This document shows, one piece after another, positions 33,553 to 38,925 of a DNA stretch of 38,925 bases (position 1 is its first letter; every line of letters starts with the position of its first letter). The DNA comes from Heliobacteriaceae bacterium. Lineage in GTDB: Bacteria; Cyanobacteriota; Vampirovibrionia; Gastranaerophilales; Gastranaerophilaceae. Position numbers and translations under genes: made by a program. The stretch lies in NCBI GenBank assembly GCA_031265495.1, contig JAISCP010000148.1, positions 1 to 38,925 on the forward strand, in the 5' to 3' direction. The notes under the pieces were generated by a model. That model ran no database searches. It saw nothing but the letters and a program-made list of their open reading frames with translations, and was not told the origin of the DNA.

Positions 33553-34911
33553 TCAACCCTGTTTACTGTTTTTCCTTTTATAGTAATCTTCAATAAATCC
33601 GGTGTTAAAATTCCCGGAAATAAACACCTCGTCTTCAACGATTTCCTGATGGAACGGAATTGTGGTTTCAACGCCCATTACAACATATTCTTTAAGCGCG
33701 CGGTACATTCTGCGCCGGGCCTCATTACGTGTTCTGCCCCAGCAGATTAACTTGCCTATCATTGAGTCGTAATACGGCGGGATTGCGTAATCCTGATACG
33801 CATGCGAATCCACACGGACTCCAAATCCGCCCGGTGTTACGTAACCCGTAATTGTACCCGGATTAGGCATAAAATCTTTTTCGGGATTTTCCGCGTTAAT
33901 CCGGCATTCAATGGCATGCCCGCGCAAAATTATATCATTCTGTGCAAAATCAAGTTTTTCTCCGGCGGCAATAAGGATTTGCTCTCTTACAAGGTCAATA
34001 TTGGAAATCATCTCTGTTACACAGTGCTCAACCTGAATACGGGTATTCATTTCCATAAAATACCACTTTCCGTCATGGTCCAGCAAAAATTCACAAGTAC
34101 CGGCGCCCTCGTAGTTAATCGCTTTTGCCGCACGAACCGCTGCGGCTCCCATTTCAAAACGGGTTTTCTCATCAATTGCGGGGGAAGGCGCTTCTTCGAT
34201 TAATTTCTGGTGGCGGCGCTGGATTGAGCAGTCTCTTTCTCCCAGATGAACAACATTTCCGTACCGGTCGCCCAAAATCTGAACCTCGATATGACGCGGA
34301 TTTTCAAGATATTTCTCTGCGTAAACACCGGGATTTCCAAAAGAATTTTGAGCTTCCTGCCTGCACATGTTCATGTTTGACTCAAGTTCAGCGTTATTGC
34401 GGACAATTCTCATGCCTTTGCCGCCGCCGCCTGCCGTTGCCTTGATAATAACCGGATAACCGGCTTTTTTGGCAAATTCCCGCACATCATCAACAGTTTC
34501 AACCAAATCGGTTCCCGGAGTGACCGGAACATTATTTTCAATCATTGTTTTTCTTGCGGTTGCTTTATCGCCCATTTTTTTCATGGCTTCAGGGCTCGGG
34601 CCGATGAACTTAATTCCGTGCTGTGCGCAAAGCTGTGCAAAATCCGCTCTTTCCGCCATAAAACCGTAACCCGGATGAATAGCGTCCGCACCCGCAGCCA
34701 TTGCCGCAGAGATTATCGCCGGAATGCTCAGGTAACTTTGCGCGCTCTGCGCCGGGCCTATACAGTAAGCTTCTGTGGCAAGCCTTACATGAAGCGAATT
34801 TGCATCCGCCTGAGAGTAAACCGCAACCGTCGGAAGCCCGAGTTCCCTGCACGCTCTTATTATTCTTACCGCTATTTCACCGCGATTTGCTATCAATACT
34901 TTCTTAAACAT
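33553..34911 (-). CDS. accC: acetyl-CoA carboxylase, biotin carboxylase subunit
   Basis: ATP-grasp enzyme that carboxylates the biotin on AccB, the first half-reaction of malonyl-CoA formation. 452 residues, full length. [20 protein letters not shown] opens it; the glycine loop [13 protein letters not shown] is near residue 160; [17 protein letters not shown] and the catalytic [13 protein letters not shown] near residue 290 are typical. The start ATG lies immediately after the last core of a composite repeat, with only a weak ribosome binding site (CTTGAGGCG). Third gene of efp-accB-accC. The 391-base gap to accB is repeat DNA. Confidence 0.96.
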   Translation of the reverse strand: MFKKVLIANRGEIAVRIIRACRELGLPTVAVYSQADANSLHVRLATEAYCIGPAQSAQSYLSIPAIISAAMAAGADAIHPGYGFMAERADFAQLCAQHGIKFIGPSPEAMKKMGDKATARKTMIENNVPVTPGTDLVETVDDVREFAKKAGYPVIIKATAGGGGKGMRIVRNNAELESNMNMCRQEAQNSFGNPGVYAEKYLENPRHIEVQILGDRYGNVVHLGERDCSIQRRHQKLIEEAPSPAIDEKTRFEMGAAAVRAAKAINYEGAGTCEFLLDHDGKWYFMEMNTRIQVEHCVTEMISNIDLVREQILIAAGEKLDFAQNDIILRGHAIECRINAENPEKDFMPNPGTITGYVTPGGFGVRVDSHAYQDYAIPPYYDSMIGKLICWGRTRNEARRRMYRALKEYVVMGVETTIPFHQEIVEDEVFISGNFNTGFIEDYYKRKNSKQG

Positions 34912-35265
34912 TTTTTTATATTCGCCTCAAGTTAATTTTACCCATTTTCGCCTTTTTACAGTTTTACCTTTAGTTTTTATGTTTTACCTTCAATCGGCTT
35001 TTCGTTGTTCTACCTGTCTGCTTTGCTTTTTTTGCTGAACGCATTTAGCAATTTTTATCTCTTCCTTCTCCCTTTGGGAGAAGGTGCCCGTAGGGCGGAT
35101 GAGGGTTTTATTGTTTTTTATACCCTTTCAAGCTAGCTTTACCTTTTACCGCCTTTTTAAGGTTTTACCTTTATTTTCTGTATTCTGCCTTTATCCGGCT
35201 TCTGCCAGTTGCCCCGCAACTCCTTTGCTTGTCTTGCTGAACGCGCTTAACGGTTTTTCAACCAT
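34912..35265 (-). repeat. composite intra-operon repeat, copy 3 (accB-accC)
   Basis: Read on the minus strand: module GTTAAGCGCGTTCAGCAAGA, GTTGCGGGGCAAC hairpin, core at 35158-35111 (AAAGGTAAAGCTAGCTTGAA), hairpin module CTTCTCCCAAAGGGAGAAGG, then a last core (GGGTAAAATTAACTTGAGGC) ending at the accC ATG. No gene in the gap; the open frame on the plus strand is discussed under findings. Confidence 0.85.
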
Positions 35266-35302
35266 TCAACTGTTTTACTAGTCTCTAACCCCTAGTCTCT
35301 AA

Positions 35303-35716
35303 TTATTCAATGTACATCAACGTTTGCCCGAATTCTACCGGCTGAGCGTCTTCAACGCAAATCTCGATAATTTTGCCGGAAAATTCCGACTCAATCTCGT
35401 TCATAAGCTTCATTGCTTCAATAATACAAACAACATCTCCGGCATTAATTGTCTGCCCGATTTCCACAAAAGGTTTTGCGTCAGGGGAAGAAGCTTTGTA
35501 AAAAGTTCCCACCATAGGGGAGGTTATTGCCCGGCCTTTCGGCGTTTCCGCCGCCGCCGCAGGCGCAGGCGCTGCTGCCGGAACTGCCTGTACAGGCGCT
35601 GCAATTTCCCTTTTTACGGTAATAGCCTGCTGGCCGTCTTCCAGTGAAATCTCCGTCAGTGAATTCTCTATTATTATTTTAGCTATTTTTTTAATATATT
35701 CTATATCTAATTTCAT
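35303..35716 (-). CDS. accB: biotin carboxyl carrier protein of acetyl-CoA carboxylase
   Basis: Carrier subunit, 137 residues from ATG 35716, which has GAAAGGG at 8 bases; the track start (GTG 35725) sits in the repeat and is less likely. N-terminal helix LDIEYIKKIAKIIIENSLTE, Pro/Ala-rich flexible linker (PVQAVPAAAPAPAAAAE), then the biotinyl domain (ITSPMVGTFYKASSPDAKPF) with the modified Lys in EAMKLMNE at about residue 103. Lies between efp and accC, as efp-accB does in cyanobacteria. The biotin it needs is made through the operon at 248-3095. Confidence 0.95.
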   Translation of the reverse strand: MKLDIEYIKKIAKIIIENSLTEISLEDGQQAITVKREIAAPVQAVPAAAPAPAAAAETPKGRAITSPMVGTFYKASSPDAKPFVEIGQTINAGDVVCIIEAMKLMNEIESEFSGKIIEICVEDAQPVEFGQTLMYIE

Positions 35717-35898
35717 TCTTTTCACCCTTTCAAGTTGGTTTTACCTTTTGCCGCCTTTGTCCGGAACTACTTTATTACTTATCAGCTTTACCCATTTCCG
35801 GCTTTTATTAGTTGCTACCTGTCTGCTTTGCTTTTTTTATCTCTTCCTTCTCCCTCTGGGAGAAGGTGCCCGTAGGGCGGATGAGGGTTTTATTGTTT
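35717..35898 (-). repeat. composite intra-operon repeat, copy 4 (efp-accB)
   Basis: Hairpin module CTTCTCCCAGAGGGAGAAG and a terminal core AAAGGTAAAACCAACTTGAA whose GAAAGGG serves accB. Also contains GTAAAGCTGATAAGTAAT as in the bioC copy. Confidence 0.85.
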
Positions 35899-36456
35899 TT
35901 ACGCTCTGTCCAAGTACTCGTTGCTTCTGGTGTCCACTCTTATTCTGTCGCCGTTGGAAACAAAGAACGGAACATTCACTACCGCGCCTGTTTCAAGAGT
36001 TGCCGGTTTTGTTCCTCCCTGAGCCGTGTTGCCTCTTTCCGCAGGCGGTGTGTCCGTAACTTCAAGTTCAACATGCGCCGGAATATCCACCCCGATTACA
36101 CGCCCGTCGTGCAGAAGAACGGAAAGTATCATGTTCTCTTTCATGTACTTAACCCCGCCGCCAACCTGCTCTTCGGAAAGGTGAAGCTGTTCATAAGTTT
36201 CGCTGTCCATCATAACAAACTCTTTGCCTTCTTTGTACAAATACTGCATTTCCCGTCTGTCAAGCATGGCTTTCGCCACTTTTTCACCGGCGCGGAAGGT
36301 CTTTTCAATAACGTTTCCCGATTCTGCGTTTTTTAGTTTGGTTCTGACAAAAGCCGCGCCTTTACCGGGCTTTACATGCAGAAACTCCACCACAGACCAT
36401 AAACCGTTATCCAGTTCAAGCGTTAACCCTGTTTTTAAATCATTTACACTTATCAT
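35899..36456 (-). CDS. efp: elongation factor P
   Basis: Translation factor that relieves ribosome stalling at polyproline. 185 residues from ATG 36456, preceded by AAGGAG; the track ORF begins five codons upstream at a TTG in the ribosome binding site. Domain I (MISVNDLKTGLTLELDNGLW) has PGKGAAFVRTKL with the conserved modifiable Lys at the tip; domains II and III are OB folds ending GDRIRVDTRSNEYLDRA. First gene of efp-accB-accC. No epmA, epmB or earP modification gene is seen in the window. Confidence 0.96.
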   Translation of the reverse strand: MISVNDLKTGLTLELDNGLWSVVEFLHVKPGKGAAFVRTKLKNAESGNVIEKTFRAGEKVAKAMLDRREMQYLYKEGKEFVMMDSETYEQLHLSEEQVGGGVKYMKENMILSVLLHDGRVIGVDIPAHVELEVTDTPPAERGNTAQGGTKPATLETGAVVNVPFFVSNGDRIRVDTRSNEYLDRA

Positions 36457-36559
36457 TATAATCTCCTTCAAGCTTAGTGACCGGGTGTTAGAGACTGGGG
36501 GTTAGCATTGCGCCGGTCTCCAGTCACCAGCCCCTATAACTGTTTCGCTTTTGAAAACG

Positions 36560-36600
36560 ATATTACCACAAATATATAATTTATCAAAATATGATAAATT
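36560..36600 (-). promoter_or_regulatory. promoter and inverted repeat upstream of efp
   Basis: Minus-strand TTGATA (36587-36582), 16-base spacer, TAATAT (36565-36560). A perfect dyad AATTTATCA/TGATAAATT (36578-36600) overlaps the -35. The roughly 100-base leader includes the repeat TAGAGACTGGGGGTTAG, also seen near 21062 and 35279. Confidence 0.5.
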
Positions 36601-36744
36601 TTGTTAGGTAATAATATACAAGTTTACACTATTTTGTTCATTTAAACTTATGAGCAATGCCTCCCCGTCATTCTATCATATCAGCATGACAGGGGTGCGA
36701 TGAGCCGTCAAATTTAGGAATTACGGAAATTGTTGTCTTCTTAA

Positions 36745-36786
36745 AAAATCATGTAACTAATTGACTTAACATGTACAATTGCGAGG
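36745..36786 (+). repeat. dispersed repeat ATCATGTAACTAATT...ACATGTACAATTG
   Basis: Inverse of 24150-24188. It lies in the 440-base gap between efp and the gene at 36899, which otherwise holds an AT-rich stretch and a GCGTTAGCCCGACGCGG hairpin-like segment; no gene seen. Confidence 0.65.
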
Positions 36787-36898
36787 AGGGCGTTAGCCCG
36801 ACGCGGCAATCCTAAACTCGTTTCAGGGTATATCAGTTTGATTTATTTTTACTAACAAATTTTTTTATGTTTACTTTTTATATTTTAATGAGGTAATA

Positions 36899-37510
36899 AT
36901 GTTGATTACAGCAGGAATAACAAACTTTTCTAATAAAATCAATCCGGCCGGACAAAGAACGGTAAATAATAATTATCCGGGAAGAAACCCTAAAAATGAC
37001 AGCTTTGAAATTATTTTCGGGCATGCCCCTGATGAAGAAAAATTAATCTCTTCTCAGTCTCTGTTGCTCAAAAAGCTTGCAGAAATCAAAAGGAAACATC
37101 ATTTTTTCCCTTTTCTAAAAGAGCGGATGTTTTCTTCTGAAAATATAGCCGAAATTGTATTATCCGTAAAAGAACCCCAAGAGGCCGAATTAAAATTGAA
37201 ACTGGCAAAAACCCTCGCAGAATCAAAAAAGCCGGACGGTTCTTACAGATTTCGCGATACAAGCGCAACATGGATATTAGAAGTTATTCATATTCCCGAA
37301 CAGGTTTTGCTGGCGGAAGAACTTATTAAATTAACAAATAGTGACGGTAAGCCAAGATTTAATTTTAGCGAGATAGAGGTTTTGCTCTTAGTATCAAAAA
37401 CGCCTGAAAAAGCTTCGCTGACCGGAGAGCTCATTGGATTAACCAATGATGACGGCAGCCCCGAATTTGACTGGCTTGCTATAAAACGGATGGTATCGCA
37501 GCCGGGCTGA
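36899..37510 (+). CDS. hypothetical protein with C-terminal tandem repeats
   Basis: A 203-residue protein. N-terminus of about 60 residues, Asn-rich (NKINPAGQRTVNNNYPG) and containing FEIIFGHAP. The rest is built of about three helical repeats of 36-40 residues, each with a P-E-x-A-x-L helix, then x-x-DGSPRF and a second helix (EQVLLAEELIKLTNSDGKPR and EKASLTGELIGLTNDDGSPE are the clearest pair). No membrane segment or signal peptide. Helical repeats of this kind usually mediate protein binding. Family not recognised. GAGG precedes the ATG at 7 bases. Confidence 0.7.
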   Translation: MLITAGITNFSNKINPAGQRTVNNNYPGRNPKNDSFEIIFGHAPDEEKLISSQSLLLKKLAEIKRKHHFFPFLKERMFSSENIAEIVLSVKEPQEAELKLKLAKTLAESKKPDGSYRFRDTSATWILEVIHIPEQVLLAEELIKLTNSDGKPRFNFSEIEVLLLVSKTPEKASLTGELIGLTNDDGSPEFDWLAIKRMVSQPG

Positions 37511-37694
37511 AAAAGGAATATGGCAGTCCTGTTATTTTGATATTATTAAAAAATGTTAACAAAAAATAACCTGTTTGAATGATGTGTTATTATTCAATTT
37601 CAGTCATATTGAACGAGTAAAAATACGGAAATTTTAAATAAAAAATGTCAAATTTACAAATTTTCGGATTTTTATTGTAATATAAAAATTGCGT

Positions 37695-37700
37695 TATAAT
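37695..37700 (+). promoter_or_regulatory. candidate -10 element of speD
   Basis: TATAAT at 37695-37700, 37 bases before the speD start codon. No good -35 at 16-18 bases. The 227-base gap 37511-37737 shows nothing else. Confidence 0.35.
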
Positions 37701-37737
37701 TATATGTAGATGAAAATACATCAAGGAGGCACATGAA

Positions 37738-38187
37738 TTGGCAGTAACTTCACCATTTTCAACGTTTCGGGAAAACGGCAAAATCCACTTAGGACAACAT
37801 GTTTTGGCAGAATTCTTTGAATGCGACCCAAACACATTAAACAGTATTGACAAAGTAGAAAAGTATATGGTGGATGCCGCCCTTGAATGTGGTGCGACTA
37901 TTGTCCAAAAATGTTTCCATATGTTTAACCCTTACGGTGTATCAGGAGTTGTAATTATCTCCGAAAGCCATTTGGCAATCCATACATGGCCTGAGCTGGG
38001 TTACGCTGCGGTTGATTTGTTTACCTGCGGGGATAAATGCGATCCTCTTGTTTCTTATGAATTTCTAAAGAAAAAATTCAATTCCCAAAAAGCGGTTTTC
38101 ACTGAATTGAAGCGCGGAATTATTGATGAAGAAACCCTTAAAGTAGAGCAAAAGTCTTTTGAAATTGCAGAGGAATTTGTAAGTTAA
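37738..38187 (+). CDS. speD: S-adenosylmethionine decarboxylase proenzyme
   Basis: Pyruvoyl enzyme supplying decarboxylated SAM for spermidine synthesis. 149 residues, the bacterial class 1B size. Self-cleavage occurs before the Ser in ISESHLAIHTWPE, giving the beta chain and the pyruvoyl alpha chain. Also visible: the conserved HLGQHVLAEFFECD near the start and DLFTCGDKCDP with the active-site Cys. The start is TTG 37738 with AAGGAGG at 8 bases; the nearer ATG at 37733 opens only a four-codon frame (MNWQ, stop). No spermidine synthase gene follows. Confidence 0.93.
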   Translation: MAVTSPFSTFRENGKIHLGQHVLAEFFECDPNTLNSIDKVEKYMVDAALECGATIVQKCFHMFNPYGVSGVVIISESHLAIHTWPELGYAAVDLFTCGDKCDPLVSYEFLKKKFNSQKAVFTELKRGIIDEETLKVEQKSFEIAEEFVS

Positions 38188-38206
38188 ATTATTGCGAATT
38201 ATTAAA

Positions 38207-38267
38207 TCATGTAAATTTTCAATTTATTTACATGACAAAGAGGCAGGTTTTCAATTATCATGTAAAT
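38207..38267. promoter_or_regulatory. three TCATGTAAAT boxes upstream of 38278
   Basis: TCATGTAAAT at 38207-38216 and 38258-38267, and its exact inverse ATTTACATGA at 38226-38235. The first two make a perfect 10-base inverted repeat with a 9-base centre. Likely protein-binding sites before the 38278 gene. Confidence 0.55.
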
Positions 38268-38277
38268 TGGAGGCAGG

Positions 38278-38757
38278 ATGCCCGAAGATATTATTGAAAC
38301 AAAATCAAAATTTGACTTAACTTCCAAGAGTACGTTTTCGACGGATGATGATGTTTTCACGTCGCGTTCGATTGCGGCTTTTCTGGCTAAAAGCCATGTA
38401 CCTGTTTCGCACAGAAGAATTGCGGATAATTACTTAATTATAAAAAAGATTTTTAAATTTCAGGCTGTATTAAGCAGGATTTCCAATGTAGAAAAGGCTC
38501 TGCTGGGCAAGTACGGTTTTAACACTCTGGAATTCACGACTGTTAAACGTATGTATGATGAGCTTGCTTTGCTGCAGAAATGGGCGGCTTCGCCGGATGT
38601 GAGATTAAAAACGGATGCGGACGAGATTGTGGAAATCAGGGTTAAAGAATTGAAATTTATTACTGCAAACCGTTACACAAGTATTTCGAATGAAATTTAT
38701 AAGGGGTATGTAGTATTTGAGAATTACTTGAAGGAAATAAGCAAATTTTACGATTAA
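38278..38757 (+). CDS. hypothetical protein
   Basis: A 159-residue hydrophilic protein, predicted mostly helical after an Asp/Ser/Thr-rich N-terminus (LTSKSTFSTDDDVFTSRSIA). Segments such as NVEKALLGKYGFNTLEFTTV and YDELALLQKWAASPDVRLKT look like packed helices. No signal peptide, no membrane segment and no family recognised. GGAGG lies at 38270-38274, only 3 bases before the ATG, so spacing is tight. The G-tract microprotein ORF follows 15 bases downstream and may be co-transcribed. Confidence 0.65.
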   Translation: MPEDIIETKSKFDLTSKSTFSTDDDVFTSRSIAAFLAKSHVPVSHRRIADNYLIIKKIFKFQAVLSRISNVEKALLGKYGFNTLEFTTVKRMYDELALLQKWAASPDVRLKTDADEIVEIRVKELKFITANRYTSISNEIYKGYVVFENYLKEISKFYD

Positions 38758-38772
38758 ACGGAGGGAAGAGGG

Positions 38773-38913
38773 ATGAAAAATCAAATTACGGGACGGAATA
38801 TTTCAGGTAAGACGTTTGGGTCGGAGTCAAGTGCCGGAAATACAGGTGTAGTGTCACTTTCGGGGGGGGGGGGGGGCTTTATAACAGCTTCCGGCAAGGC
38901 TTTCAGCCCGTAG
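38773..38913 (+). CDS. G-tract microprotein ORF (copy B)
   Basis: A 46-codon ORF absent from the ORF track: MKNQITGRNISGKTFG, then the shared segment NTGVVSLSG(n) with glycines encoded by G15, then FITASGKAFSP and TAG. GGAGGGAAGAGGG precedes the ATG. Changing the tract by +1 opens the frame LYNSFRQGFQPVDNKP to the window end; by -1 it stops at once (TAA). Thus tract length decides between three products. Similar to copy A at 70-153 in both DNA and peptide around the tract. No known family. Confidence 0.5.
   Translation: MKNQITGRNISGKTFGSESSAGNTGVVSLSGGGGGFITASGKAFSP
38862..38876. repeat. homopolymer tract, G15
   Basis: Fifteen consecutive G within copy B of the microprotein ORF, 49 bases from the window end. 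Confidence 0.9.
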
Positions 38914-38925
38914 ATAATAAACCTA

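Noticed and set aside
35324-35647. Plus-strand ORF of 107 codons over accB
   Set aside because: Antisense shadow with an Arg run created by the accB Ala/Pro linker.

Overview
The window reads as one contiguous stretch of a bacterial chromosome, AT-leaning, with dense operons separated by gaps full of dispersed repeats. Three things suggest the Gastranaerophilales/Melainabacteria side of the cyanobacterial phylum: atpD and atpC stand together as a short unit apart from other F1Fo genes, efp is adjacent to accB, and prepilins carry the GFTLAEVLITLGIIGVV leader common in those gut genomes. This placement is inference from gene order and protein style, not a phylogeny.

Layout. A biotin operon (bioF-bioG-bioC, 248-3095) opens the window. 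Then come a divergent pair, a small HTH regulator and a prepilin, sharing a symmetric operator (3407-4445). A long minus-strand block (4561-12510) encodes a type IV pilus or type II secretion core (PilP-like protein, secretin, PilB-like ATPase, PilC-like platform), followed by an SDR and rimO. Upstream lies a chimeric prepilin with a tail-fibre-like repeat stalk and a C-terminal peptidase S74 chaperone (13057-14607). Next are atpD and atpC, two chromate-transporter halves translationally coupled to atpC, two paralogous unknown genes (one frameshifted), a comM/yifB ATPase, a glycine-rich membrane protein, a Cys-rich microprotein coupled to an NAD-type isocitrate dehydrogenase, serS, and a mobile mystery A/B pair whose Fic toxin-like half is deleted. 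After these come tRNA-Asn with tandem copies of its own 5' end, an ABC exporter, a Bax-inhibitor-1 family protein, a large LysM repeat protein, tyrA, the efp-accB-accC operon, an unknown repeat protein, speD and a final unknown gene.

Cross-cutting observations. (1) A composite repeat sits inside operons, always in the direction of the downstream gene. Its conserved terminal core ends at the start codons of bioC, atpC, accB and accC and supplies their putative ribosome binding site. (2) Both window ends carry a long G-homopolymer inside a short ORF with the shared peptide pattern GVVxLSG(n). The tract length decides the reading frame, so these look like a phase-variable or slippage-prone microprotein family. 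(3) Several promoters carry perfect inverted repeats, and two genes appear to be leaderless. Together the genes cover fatty-acid and biotin cofactor supply (Bio, AccB/AccC), a surface filament or secretion machine with an unusual fibre-like subunit, energy metabolism, and housekeeping translation. No CRISPR array, rRNA, complete insertion sequence or prophage was found.
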